A stretch of 64,000 nt of DNA from Muriicola sp041358175 (GTDB lineage: Bacteria; Bacteroidota; Bacteroidia; Flavobacteriales; Flavobacteriaceae). Location: the NCBI RefSeq assembly GCF_041358175.1, contig NZ_JBGKBE010000002.1, positions 310,001 through 374,000 on the forward strand. Reading direction: 5' to 3'. A program made the translations under genes and the position numbers. This document shows positions 16,639 through 25,088 of this stretch, piece by piece (the stretch's first letter is position 1; each line of letters begins with the position of its first letter). The notes under the pieces are model-generated. The model had not been told where the DNA came from. It saw only the letters and a list, made by a program, of their open reading frames with translations, and searched no databases.

Positions 16639-17577
16639 ATGAGATCATTGCACTTTCCCCGATTTGCAGTTTTTAGCTGTATCTACCTATGCAGCATTAG
16701 TCTCATTCTTGCACAGGATCATATCGATCTGGCCTCTTTTTCCTATACTTCCTCCTTTGAACGAACGCTGGAAAACACCAACATTGAAGCGGCAATCCAG
16801 GAATGGAACTTTAACATGGATCTTCCCCTGGTCCTTAATAATGAGAATGCTCTGATTTTTGGACTAAGCGCCAATACCATAAATGTAGATTTAAGTCCTT
16901 CGCCCAATCCGGAAACGGATTTATACGCTACTATCCTGAGGCTTGGATGGAATACCACTTTCAATGAACGCTGGTCGGGAACCTTCTTAGTAATGCCAAA
17001 AGTGGCTTCTGATTTCAGTAGTGGTTTTAGAAGGGGGAAACAGATCGGGGCTGTGGTCTTGTTTACTCAGACCAGAACAGAGCGTCTAAAATACCTTTAT
17101 GGGATTTATGGAAATAAAGAAGAATTTGGACTATTGCTCGTGCCAATATTGGGGGTTTACTACAAGAGTGCAGATAATTTATTTGAGGCCGATGTCTTTT
17201 TGCCGGTGAGGGTAGATCTCAATTACAGCCTAGGTAATACAGTATCTGCAGGGCTTCGTTTTGATGGTCTGGGATCTTCTTTTTCTATACAAACGGCCGG
17301 ATTTAATAACCATTATGTCACCAGGGCTTCTAATGAGCTTTATCTCTACGGACAATATAAAATAACGCCTTCCCTTTTAGTCCGTGGTAAGTTTGGTTAT
17401 TCATTTTTTCGTAATTTCAAAGTGTATGACAATGAGGATAAAATCGATCTGTCACTCGTAGGTATCTTTTTTGGGAACGACCGGGAAATCCTGAATCGGG
17501 ACCTCAATGATAGCTTTCAGTTTAAATTAGAGATGGTATATCGTTTTAATCTGATAAAAAATAATCCAAAACCATAA
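16639..17577 (+). CDS. Outer-membrane beta-barrel protein (DUF6268-like)
   Basis: 312 residues from the ATG at 16639, which lies just after a TATCTTTC -7-like box (16625-16632), so earlier starts are unlikely and the leader is very short. A signal peptide ends ISLILAQ. The rest is amphipathic beta-strands with aromatic girdles (LILRLGWNTTF, YLYGQYKI), ending in an aromatic-rich strand (MVYRFNL). It matches the general look of DUF6268 proteins. Function unknown; probably a small porin or structural barrel. The 45-residue peptide gene follows nine bases after the stop. Confidence 0.7.
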   Translation: MRSLHFPRFAVFSCIYLCSISLILAQDHIDLASFSYTSSFERTLENTNIEAAIQEWNFNMDLPLVLNNENALIFGLSANTINVDLSPSPNPETDLYATILRLGWNTTFNERWSGTFLVMPKVASDFSSGFRRGKQIGAVVLFTQTRTERLKYLYGIYGNKEEFGLLLVPILGVYYKSADNLFEADVFLPVRVDLNYSLGNTVSAGLRFDGLGSSFSIQTAGFNNHYVTRASNELYLYGQYKITPSLLVRGKFGYSFFRNFKVYDNEDKIDLSLVGIFFGNDREILNRDLNDSFQFKLEMVYRFNLIKNNPKP

Positions 17578-17585
17578 GTGAGTAA

Positions 17586-17723
17586 ATGAAAAATTTGATC
17601 AGGGCTATTATTGCGGGATATGGAGCCAAAAAAATTGGTGGTGGCCGATGTGGATGTATAGGCACGGTTTTCGTTTTTCTGGTTCTGTACTGGCTTTTGG
17701 GATACGTCTTTAAAGTCTTCTAG
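17586..17723 (+). CDS. 45-residue membrane peptide (GAKKIGGG type)
   Basis: ATG at 17586 to TAG at 17721-17723. The peptide begins MKNLIRAIIAGYGAKKIGGG, has two cysteines (RCGC, 22-24), then one strongly hydrophobic transmembrane helix (about 26-42). Small proteins of the pattern 'MKN.ik.iiaG.GAKK.GGG…' are, as I recall, widespread in Flavobacteriia, which supports a real gene. It sits between the beta-barrel gene and the MFS gene on the same strand with short gaps. Function unknown. Confidence 0.65.
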   Translation: MKNLIRAIIAGYGAKKIGGGRCGCIGTVFVFLVLYWLLGYVFKVF

Positions 17724-17756
17724 GGTTAATCCTGCAGAATACCCTACTTTTGCCGG

Positions 17757-18959
17757 ATGAAAATTCAGCGGCGTTCTCAACTCGAATTTGTGGGCCTTAT
17801 GGCAGCTCTGATGTCGATAGCTGCCCTCGCTCTCGATGCGCTTTTGCCGGCCCTTGACCTGATTGGAAGGGATGTAGGGACCACCAGTCTGGCTGAGAAT
17901 CAACTCCTGATTACCCTTTTCTTCCTGGGCCTAGGGGTTGGACCCTTATTGTTTGGTCCTGTTTCGGACAGCGTTGGAAGGAAGCCTGTGGTCTACGTTG
18001 GATTTGCCTTGTTCATCGGGGCCAGTTTGCTCTGCGTGTACGCCCCTCAATTTGAAACGATGATTGCCGGGAGGATTTTACAGGGTATAGCCCTTTCAGC
18101 CCCCAGAACCATCAGTGTGGCTATGATCAGGGATCGGTATAGCGGGGATCAGATGGCCAGGATTCTGTCATTTGTTGTAGTTGTATTTATCCTTGTACCC
18201 ATTGTAGCCCCTACCCTCGGGAAATGGATTCTCGACGCTATGGGGTGGGAAGCTATCTTTCATTTTCAAGTCGTTTTTGCAATCCTGGTTGCCATTTGGT
18301 TTTGGAAAAGACAACCCGAAACCCTGGTGCCTGAAAAACGAAACTCCTTCAGGCTTAATGTATTTATCAATGGCTACAAAGAACTGTTGAATTACAAACA
18401 AACGATGGTCTTTACCTTTATCTGGGGATTTATCACCGGTTCTTTTCTGGTTTACCTCAGCACAGCACAGCAGGTTTTTGAAGACCAGTACCTGATGAAG
18501 GAATCTTTTCCATATATCTTCGCCTGCCTGGCCATCACCATTGGTACTGCTACCTTACTGAACGGGACCCTGGTGCTGCGGTTTGGGATGCTCCGCCTGG
18601 TAACTGTTGCCCTGGCTTTTTATATCCTGGTTCCACTGGTGTATGTGATCTTGTTTTACGGGCAGGTAAATCCTCCCTATTGGGTCGCCCTTGGCTTCTT
18701 TGGGATGCAGTTCTTCGCTGTAGGTTTTGTCTTCGGTAACTTGCGGGCACTGGCCATGGAACCCGTTGGTCATATCGCCGGGATAGGCTCGGCAATCACG
18801 GGTTGTCTGGCTACACTAATGGCCGTTCCCATCAGTGCCTATATCGGCAGTTTTGTTCGCGATTCTATTTTCCCCATCTTTCTCGGGTTTTTAACTTGCG
18901 GACTTATCGCTTACTTTTTACTTGCCTATTTTTATTTATCCAGACGGTTTGCTCAATAA
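17757..18959 (+). CDS. MFS drug-efflux transporter, Bcr/CflA type
   Basis: 400 residues with about 12 hydrophobic segments. The loop 2-3 motif GPVSDSVGRKP (MFS motif A) and the ALDALLPAL segment in helix 1 place it in the Bcr/CflA multidrug-resistance group (DHA1). These inner-membrane proton antiporters export compounds such as bicyclomycin and sulfonamides in E. coli; the substrate here is unknown. It follows the 45-residue membrane peptide gene by 33 bases and may be cotranscribed with it. Confidence 0.85.
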   Translation: MKIQRRSQLEFVGLMAALMSIAALALDALLPALDLIGRDVGTTSLAENQLLITLFFLGLGVGPLLFGPVSDSVGRKPVVYVGFALFIGASLLCVYAPQFETMIAGRILQGIALSAPRTISVAMIRDRYSGDQMARILSFVVVVFILVPIVAPTLGKWILDAMGWEAIFHFQVVFAILVAIWFWKRQPETLVPEKRNSFRLNVFINGYKELLNYKQTMVFTFIWGFITGSFLVYLSTAQQVFEDQYLMKESFPYIFACLAITIGTATLLNGTLVLRFGMLRLVTVALAFYILVPLVYVILFYGQVNPPYWVALGFFGMQFFAVGFVFGNLRALAMEPVGHIAGIGSAITGCLATLMAVPISAYIGSFVRDSIFPIFLGFLTCGLIAYFLLAYFYLSRRFAQ

Positions 18960-19044
18960 GAAGGTGAAATCTGACAAATCGAATAATCCATTTGATGAAA
19001 TTGTACAGCAGGATGTGTATATTTAGCTTTAAATTTTTTCTCCC

Positions 19045-20007
19045 ATGCTGATCTGGGTTTCTTTCATCTCTCTTATCGTTGTATTCCTCGCCCTTGATCT
19101 CGGCTTATTCAATAAAAGGGATCATGTTATTAAAAGTAAGGAAGCCAGTCTCTGGACAGCGCTCTGGGTAACTGTTGCCTTTAGTTTTAGTGCAGTCATC
19201 TACTGGCTTTTTTCCAAGGGTCTGGTAGAAAATCCTACCGGGATGACTCCCGATACGGCCGTATTAAATTATATTACTGGTTATCTTATAGAACTTTCCC
19301 TCAGTATTGATAACGTATTTGTTATCGCAGTAATCTTCTCGGCCTTTGCCATACCTCCAAAATATCAGCACAGGGTTTTGTTCTGGGGGATTCTTGGCGC
19401 TATTGTTTTCCGCGCTCTTATGATTATTTTCGGTGTAGCCCTGATCACCAGGTTCGAATGGGCGATCTATGTTTTTGGGGTATTTCTTCTTTATACGGCA
19501 TTTAAAATGCTGAAATCAGATTCTATTAAGTTCGATCCTAAACGCTCTCTGGTGTTTAAATACCTCAGAAAGATCTATCCGCTTACAAAACATATGAACG
19601 GGAGGCATTTTTTTCTCAGGAGAATGGGAATAAAAGCAGCGACTCCACTTTTTGTTGCCTTAATTGTAATCGAATTAACGGACATCCTTTTTGCCCTGGA
19701 CAGCATCCCGGCCATTCTGGCCATCACCGCAGATCCATTTATAGTATTCAGTTCTAATATCATGGCAATATTAGGCCTGAGATCTATGTATTTTCTTATT
19801 TCGAGGATGCTTGCTAAATTCAGGTTTATCAATTACAGCCTAGTGGTGATACTTGGGTTTGTGGGATTGAAAATGCTTACCGCAGAATTTATCCATGTTC
19901 CTGAATGGGTTTCCCTGACACTAATCACAGTATCTCTGGCCTCAGGGATCATTACTTCCCTGTTAATACCTGAAAAAGAAGAAGCGGAAACGCCTTTACC
20001 GGATTAA
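19045..20007 (+). CDS. TerC-family integral membrane protein
   Basis: 320 residues with about nine transmembrane helices. Acidic membrane motifs ELSLSIDNVFVIAV and ELTDILFALDSIPAIL are the paired TerC signatures that bind metal. TerC/Alx proteins act in manganese export and protection of exported metalloproteins (established for bacterial members). The gene stands alone. Its last four bases overlap the convergent gene at 20004. Confidence 0.9.
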   Translation: MLIWVSFISLIVVFLALDLGLFNKRDHVIKSKEASLWTALWVTVAFSFSAVIYWLFSKGLVENPTGMTPDTAVLNYITGYLIELSLSIDNVFVIAVIFSAFAIPPKYQHRVLFWGILGAIVFRALMIIFGVALITRFEWAIYVFGVFLLYTAFKMLKSDSIKFDPKRSLVFKYLRKIYPLTKHMNGRHFFLRRMGIKAATPLFVALIVIELTDILFALDSIPAILAITADPFIVFSSNIMAILGLRSMYFLISRMLAKFRFINYSLVVILGFVGLKMLTAEFIHVPEWVSLTLITVSLASGIITSLLIPEKEEAETPLPD

Positions 20008-20345
20008 CCCTGAATTTTTGCTTTTCCAATATAAGCAAGGATATCCCGCTCTAGCTGCATCATTTTTGCGAATTGTGCTTCACATTCATCAAAGTAGTGT
20101 AATTCACTCTTCCCTGATTTTCTTATAGCTAAGATCAGGTCTTCATTTTCATTCATGAGCTTCTTCAAACTCCTTTTTAACTGGTCCATTTGTTCGTGAA
20201 GTTGAACCGTCTTGGGTACACAATGGTAGGAGTTTAATTGCCTGGAAAGATTCACAAGGTATGTCTGCTGCCGCTCCGGGAAATGGATGGGCTTGGCAGC
20301 GGTTTGCTTGCTTCTCGCTTTGTTTTGAGGATCCAGGGTATTCAT
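20004..20345 (-). CDS. Hypothetical helical protein
   Basis: 113 residues, not recognised. Basic N-terminus (about 1-25), then two long amphipathic helices with heptad character (HEQMDQLKRSLKKLMNENED; DECEAQFAKMMQLERD), suggesting a coiled-coil dimer. No signal peptide or transmembrane helix. Codon use is like the neighbours. It lies between TerC and the polyketide operon with a 145-base gap upstream, so it is probably independent of both. Confidence 0.6.
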   Translation of the reverse strand: MNTLDPQNKARSKQTAAKPIHFPERQQTYLVNLSRQLNSYHCVPKTVQLHEQMDQLKRSLKKLMNENEDLILAIRKSGKSELHYFDECEAQFAKMMQLERDILAYIGKAKIQG

Positions 20346-20490
20346 GGTGAAAAATTTATCCTAATGGAGGAGTCAATTCCACCCTTAATTTACAAAATTT
20401 TGTCTATACCACTTATTAAGCCTGTGTGATTTTTCTGTTAAATAAGATCGAATGGATCTGTAATTTTTTATTGAACTTATAAACCCTGTT

Positions 20491-20739
20491 TCAGTTTACC
20501 TTTGAGTCGATAATATTCAGGGCATCCCCCACTGTCTGCATATCATCCATTTCTTCATTCTCCAGAGTAATGTCGAAAGCATCTTCCACATCGAGGACGA
20601 TATCTACCAGATTAGCCGAATTAATATTCAACTCATTGATAAGATGACTATCCCTGTTGATGGAATCCGCTGAAATATCATCTGGTAAATACGGTTTGAT
20701 GATACCTATTAGCGTTTGATATCGATCTTCTTTTGACAT
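20491..20739 (-). CDS. Acyl carrier protein of type III PKS operon
   Basis: 82 residues, acidic four-helix ACP. The phosphopantetheine Ser is S41 in ELNINSANLVDIVL; the usual Asp-Ser-Leu is replaced by Asn-Ser-Ala, so it is not the housekeeping AcpP. It is the last gene of the operon, three bases after the KAS gene. It would carry the acyl chain built by the KAS, dehydratase and reductase encoded upstream, and then donate it as starter to the type III PKS (inference). Activation needs a PPTase encoded elsewhere. Confidence 0.85.
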   Translation of the reverse strand: MSKEDRYQTLIGIIKPYLPDDISADSINRDSHLINELNINSANLVDIVLDVEDAFDITLENEEMDDMQTVGDALNIIDSKVN

Positions 20740-20742
20740 GGA

Positions 20743-22017
20743 TCAGGAATTATATTGTTTAAAAATAACACATGCATTTACATCCCCAAAACCAAAACTC
20801 GCTTTAGCGACAATTTTCGGAGCTTTTCGCACACTGACTTGTGGAATTCTGGAAGGGTGTATCCATTTGAGGATCTCAGGATGTGGATCTTCACAATTTA
20901 CATTCCCGTATACAAGGCCGTTGCTGAGCTGTAGAACCGCCCCAACCGATTCAATAGAACCTGCTGCAGCAAGACAATGGCCCACCATGCTCTTAAAGGA
21001 ATTGATCAGGGGAAAATCTTCCCTTTCCCTGCCCAGGGCTTTACACCAGTTTTCAATCTCAACAGTATCCTTTGCTGTGGCAGTGAGATGGCCATTGATA
21101 CTATCAATCTCATCAGCACCTATTTCACTATCCAGGAGTGCCTCCCTGATACACTTCTGTACGGCTGTTTTATTTGGTGCCGTCATGCTCCCACCGCTGC
21201 GCTGTCCTCCACAATTGACTGCGCCTCCCAGAACTTCTGCGTATATTTTTGCATTTCTTTCAATCGCACTCTCCAGGGATTCAAGGACCAATGCCCCTGC
21301 CCCACTTCCCGGCACAAATCCGGATGCGGAAGCACTCATGGGTCGACTAGCCTGTTCGGGTTTGTCATTGAAATTCCTTGGGAGGATACGCATAGCATCA
21401 AATCCTCCCCATACGTATGGGCCACTATCGCTACAACTTCCTGCCAGCATTCGTGTTGCCTTTCCCGAAGAAATGCGTTCATAGGCCATGATTAATCCTT
21501 CTGTTCCGGTCGTACAGGCTGATGAATTTGTAGTCACCTGGTTTCCCGCTCCGATAATTCCCCCTAAGTAGGCACTTATTCCGCTGGCCATGGTTTGGGT
21601 TACCGAAGTACTCCCCAGCCTTTTGACTTTACGCTCATCAATCAGGTGTATCGCCTCACGCAACTTGTCTATCCCAAGAATTCCGGTGCCAAAAACAACC
21701 CCACTTTCCCAGTCGGTTGTCTCATCCTCTGTAGGCGTCAGTCCGGCATCCCTCCAGGCATCTACCCCGGCTATCACTCCGTAAATCAAGCCGCTTGCCA
21801 TTAATCCGCGTTGTTCAAGGGAGGTAAAGTATTTGTTTATATAATTCTTGTTAATATTTGGTTTTCCAGCAACCTGACATCTAAAATTTAATTTTTCCAG
21901 TTCCGGATAAAACTGAATTCCACTTCTTCCTGTCTCTAAGGCACCGGCGAAGGCTTGGAGGTCGATTCCATTGGGCGCACAAACCCCCATTCCTGTAATG
22001 ACTACCCGCTTACGCAT
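20743..22017 (-). CDS. Beta-ketoacyl-ACP synthase, FabF-like, pathway-dedicated
   Basis: 424 residues, thiolase fold. Catalytic Cys-His-His is present: C168 (TNSSACTTG), H310 (SINGHLTAT) and H347 (SMVGHCLAAAG), with K342 nearby. The size and triad are those of KAS I/II (FabB/FabF), with sequence drift typical of secondary-metabolism ketosynthases. It condenses malonyl-ACP with a growing acyl-ACP. It overlaps the dehydratase gene by eight bases and precedes the ACP gene. No chain-length-factor partner is present, so it should act alone as a homodimer. Confidence 0.88.
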   Translation of the reverse strand: MRKRVVITGMGVCAPNGIDLQAFAGALETGRSGIQFYPELEKLNFRCQVAGKPNINKNYINKYFTSLEQRGLMASGLIYGVIAGVDAWRDAGLTPTEDETTDWESGVVFGTGILGIDKLREAIHLIDERKVKRLGSTSVTQTMASGISAYLGGIIGAGNQVTTNSSACTTGTEGLIMAYERISSGKATRMLAGSCSDSGPYVWGGFDAMRILPRNFNDKPEQASRPMSASASGFVPGSGAGALVLESLESAIERNAKIYAEVLGGAVNCGGQRSGGSMTAPNKTAVQKCIREALLDSEIGADEIDSINGHLTATAKDTVEIENWCKALGREREDFPLINSFKSMVGHCLAAAGSIESVGAVLQLSNGLVYGNVNCEDPHPEILKWIHPSRIPQVSVRKAPKIVAKASFGFGDVNACVIFKQYNS

Positions 22018-22465
22018 GATGCCCTGGTTTTATCATACCGGCAATGGTTCCTTTACATACCATTTCGTTATGGGAATTATACATTTTTACTTTGCACTTT
22101 AATTTGGAGAACCTGAAATACTCTTTTTCAGATACTACCCTTACTTCTTCATTGGGATAGATCGCTTTTAGAAATTCCATTTCTGCACTACTCATCGCTA
22201 TCTGTAATTTGCCGGAAAATGTCTGTTCTTCACTAAAAAGAAGGTAGACTCCCAGGCAAACAAGGCCTATCTGCGCACAGCACTCGGTGAGAATAACTCC
22301 AGGAGTAACAGCTTCCTCTTTAAAATGTCCCCTGTAAAAAGGAAGGTTTTCCCGAAAACGGTAAACGCCTTCACACCCCTGCTCATTGACTTCCTTTATC
22401 TCATCCACAAATAGAAATGGATCAGAATAAGGGAGCAGGTCGAGGATTTCTTTAGTTGTAATCAT
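22010..22465 (-). CDS. FabZ/FabA-like 3-hydroxyacyl-ACP dehydratase
   Basis: 151 residues, hot-dog fold. LLPYSDPFLFVDEI at the N-terminus and FYRGHFKEEAVTPG…ILTECCAQIG carry the catalytic pair H47 and E61 of FabZ-type dehydratases. It would remove water from the 3-hydroxyacyl chain between ketoreduction and enoyl reduction. It overlaps the reductase gene by four bases and the KAS gene by eight, so coupled translation is likely. A thioesterase role is less likely given the intact His/Glu pair. Confidence 0.85.
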   Translation of the reverse strand: MITTKEILDLLPYSDPFLFVDEIKEVNEQGCEGVYRFRENLPFYRGHFKEEAVTPGVILTECCAQIGLVCLGVYLLFSEEQTFSGKLQIAMSSAEMEFLKAIYPNEEVRVVSEKEYFRFSKLKCKVKMYNSHNEMVCKGTIAGMIKPGHHA

Positions 22466-23253
22466 CTTAAACTTTCACCTCCATCAGCTTTAATTATACT
22501 ACCAGTGATCCATTTTGCCTCATCCAGCGACAGCATAAAAACTGTATTTGCCACATCTTCCGGACTGGTGATTCGGCCTGAAGGATTGCGTTTTATAGCA
22601 TTCTCCCTGATCTTATCACTGTTAGGTATCATTGCAAAAGAACTGGTTTGGGTTACACCGGCCTGAATACAATTGGCCTTAATTCCTAAAGGAGCAAATT
22701 CTACGGCCATACTTCTCGTAATTGCCTCCAGGGCTACCTTGGCGACAGATACTGCGGCGTAACCCGGCATGGCCCTGGTATTCCCTTCACTGGTAAAGGA
22801 GATAACACGCATGTCGGGATCGGTGAACTCTGCCGAAATCAGGCTTTGAACCCAATCGTATAAACTCAGGGCCATCGCCCGGAAGGTAATTTCAAAATCC
22901 TCTGTGCTGAGCGACTCGCCCCTGGCTGCCCCCATAGGTTTTAAACTCCCTTTGGCGATGCTGTGAATTAATAATTTGACGGTATCATTTTCCCTGAAGG
23001 AATTTCGCAGTTGGGAGACAATCTCAGCCCGTTTTTCCTGGTTGACAGCATCCGCATTAAAAGAGAAAAAGTCTACCGCATCTTTTTTAATTTCCGAAAA
23101 CTGTTCTTCAATGGCTTCCATTTCGCTTCTCCGGTCACGGTGTATTACACAAATAGCATAGCCGTGCTTTGCCAGTTTTTTTGCCGTGGCAAGTCCGAGC
23201 CCCCTGCTTCCACCGAGGATAATGGCCCATTTTTTTCCGGAAGAATCACTCAT
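22462..23253 (-). CDS. SDR reductase, FabL-like enoyl-ACP reductase
   Basis: 263 residues. Rossmann glycine motif GGSRGLG (14-20); a basic stretch after beta-2 (HRDRRSE) favours NADPH. The catalytic pair is Y165-x6-K172 (YAAVSVAK), the spacing of enoyl reductases (FabI/FabL) and not the Y-x3-K of FabG ketoreductases. KVALEAITRSMAVEFAP recalls B. subtilis FabL. I therefore call it an enoyl reductase completing a fatty-acid cycle; a ketoreductase role cannot be excluded. It begins 61 bases after the type III PKS gene in the same operon. Confidence 0.8.
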   Translation of the reverse strand: MSDSSGKKWAIILGGSRGLGLATAKKLAKHGYAICVIHRDRRSEMEAIEEQFSEIKKDAVDFFSFNADAVNQEKRAEIVSQLRNSFRENDTVKLLIHSIAKGSLKPMGAARGESLSTEDFEITFRAMALSLYDWVQSLISAEFTDPDMRVISFTSEGNTRAMPGYAAVSVAKVALEAITRSMAVEFAPLGIKANCIQAGVTQTSSFAMIPNSDKIRENAIKRNPSGRITSPEDVANTVFMLSLDEAKWITGSIIKADGGESLR

Positions 23254-23314
23254 AGTATGCGATTTAAAAGGGATTTAGATTAAAAGTACATCAAATTGTT
23301 CTGATCCCATGACG

Positions 23315-24370
23315 CTACCATTCCAGTAAAACTCTCTGAGCAGAAAAACCAGGGCCAAAACTCAATATTAATCCCTGCTCCCCTTCGGTAATATCTTTTT
23401 CCATAAATCGTTCCAGGACATAGAGGACTGTTGCACTACTCATATTCCCGTACAGTTTAAGCGTCTCACGGGTATCATCTATATTTTTTCCAAGCTTTCC
23501 AAAAAGAGATTCAACCGTTTCTACAATTTTGCGGCCTCCGGGGTGAAAAATAAGATGGTCGACCTTTTCAATGTTACTATTGTGCTTCTTCAGGAAGGGG
23601 TGTATGATCTCAGGAAAGTGTTCAGAGATAGTCGATGGTACATCGGGATCCAGAATCATTTTCAATCCCGTATTCACTACATCAAATCCCATAAGATGGG
23701 TTGCATCTTTAAAATGGTACATCTCCTCACCTACAACTTGTGGACCAGAGGCTTCCTCCTCGGAAGAAAGCAGGACGCAGGCAGCTCCATCCCCAAAAAT
23801 GGCAGCACTCACCATATTAGCCATGCTAAAGTCATTGAGCTGGAAAGTGGCTGTCGGACTCTCAACTGCCACCACAGCGGCTCTTTTCCCCGGTGCAGCC
23901 TTAAGGAAATTGGAAGCGTAGATCATGCCCGAAACACCTGCAGCACATCCCATTTCCGTAACCGGCAGTCGCATAACATCAGTCTTAAGGCCAAGAGCAT
24001 TAATGATATAGGCATCCAGGGAAGGAATCATGATTCCGGTGCAACTCACGGTAATGATATAATCCAGGCTTTCCGGATCCCAGCCACTTTTTTTCAGGGC
24101 CTTATCAAGGACAGCTACCCCCAGTTTTTTTGCTTCGCGACAGTAAATTTTATTTTTCTGTTCAAAAGAGGTGGCTGTAAATACTTCTTCAACATTCATG
24201 ATTCCATAGCGGTAATCTACCCCGGCAGCCTCAAAAATCTTTAATACTTTCCTTCTGAACCGGTCTTCCTGGCCGGATAGCCAGAGTTCTACAAAAGGCA
24301 ATATTTCTTTTGTGGCCCTGCGATACGGCGGTAATTCCTTGGTGACAGTTACTATCTTAACATCTTTCAT
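23315..24370 (-). CDS. Type III polyketide synthase (chalcone/stilbene synthase-like)
   Basis: 351 residues, the usual length of bacterial type III PKSs. The Cys-His-Asn triad is intact: C142 (EMGCAAGVSG), H276 (LIFHPGGRK) and N309 (LYGNMSSAT). The C-terminal GFGP-like loop reads SFGPGFSAQ. It would take a long acyl starter, extend it with malonyl-CoA and cyclise it to an alkylresorcinol or alkylpyrone (established activity of related bacterial enzymes). It overlaps the methyltransferase gene by 14 bases. It differs from KAS-III/DarB enzymes of dialkylresorcinol and flexirubin pathways by its chalcone-synthase-type motifs. Confidence 0.92.
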   Translation of the reverse strand: MKDVKIVTVTKELPPYRRATKEILPFVELWLSGQEDRFRRKVLKIFEAAGVDYRYGIMNVEEVFTATSFEQKNKIYCREAKKLGVAVLDKALKKSGWDPESLDYIITVSCTGIMIPSLDAYIINALGLKTDVMRLPVTEMGCAAGVSGMIYASNFLKAAPGKRAAVVAVESPTATFQLNDFSMANMVSAAIFGDGAACVLLSSEEEASGPQVVGEEMYHFKDATHLMGFDVVNTGLKMILDPDVPSTISEHFPEIIHPFLKKHNSNIEKVDHLIFHPGGRKIVETVESLFGKLGKNIDDTRETLKLYGNMSSATVLYVLERFMEKDITEGEQGLILSFGPGFSAQRVLLEW

Positions 24371-25088
24371 TTTCTATATTTTGGGGATGCCAGAAAGACC
24401 ATTCGTATCGGAAGGCCCACCGGCTGCTAATATGATGTTTCATATCGGGTAATAATTCAGAATAAGCTATCAGATCTTTTTTTAAAAACCCACTTCGAAT
24501 AGAAGTGAGTCCGTCCTTTCTGGCAATTTCGGTTTTCATAAATACTGCCGCAAATATTTTGAACAATTGATATGCAATTTTGTTTCGTTCCAAATCATTG
24601 ACAACAACTCCAATTCGAGCCAATTCAGCAAACTTGGTGATAAATATTTCTATTTCTTTCTCGTGGAAATGGTGAAGGGTAAGGGTACATAAAAGGATAT
24701 CACAATGCAGGTCTTGCGCATTCAAGTCGAGTATATCACCTTGCAAATAAGAAATGTTACTATAGGATTTGCTTTTATGCCTTGCAATTTGAAGGGATTT
24801 CTCATTCAGGTCGATACCAGTCAATTCAACCTTAATTCCCAAACCGTCGCAGAACGCAGCCACTTCCCTTAGCATTGACCCGTCACCGCACCCCATATCC
24901 ACAATCCGGTATAGTTTACGTGGAAATTTTTGCGTTAAGCGTTCGACGGCCATTAAGGTGATCCGGTTTCCTCCCAGCAGCTTGTTGGCCTTGTTGATAT
25001 CAGCTAGCACAGGTTTTATTCGACTTTGATCCAGGGTGAGATCATCCATAAGCTCTACTTCGTCACTACGTTCTTTAAACCTAATCAT
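24357..25088 (-). CDS. Class I SAM-dependent methyltransferase in PKS operon
   Basis: 243 residues. SAM motif I VDMGCGDGS (64-72), acidic motif II LTGIDLNE (about 87-94), and DILLCTLTLHHF as motif IV region. The overall look is of small-molecule C- or O-methyltransferases (UbiE-like). It sits between the FAD oxidoreductase and type III PKS genes with 4- and 14-base overlaps, so its substrate is most likely the aromatic polyketide. O- versus C-methylation cannot be decided from sequence. Confidence 0.85.
   Translation of the reverse strand: MIRFKERSDEVELMDDLTLDQSRIKPVLADINKANKLLGGNRITLMAVERLTQKFPRKLYRIVDMGCGDGSMLREVAAFCDGLGIKVELTGIDLNEKSLQIARHKSKSYSNISYLQGDILDLNAQDLHCDILLCTLTLHHFHEKEIEIFITKFAELARIGVVVNDLERNKIAYQLFKIFAAVFMKTEIARKDGLTSIRSGFLKKDLIAYSELLPDMKHHISSRWAFRYEWSFWHPQNIENERC

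Noticed and set aside
20738..21484. 248-codon open frame antisense to the KAS gene
   Set aside because: It lies entirely opposite a well-supported catalytic gene, has Ser/Pro/Arg-rich nonsense composition and no family motif.
23543..24244. 233-codon open frame antisense to the type III PKS gene
   Set aside because: Shadow of the PKS codons; no domain, no promoter, and the PKS triad is intact on the other strand.
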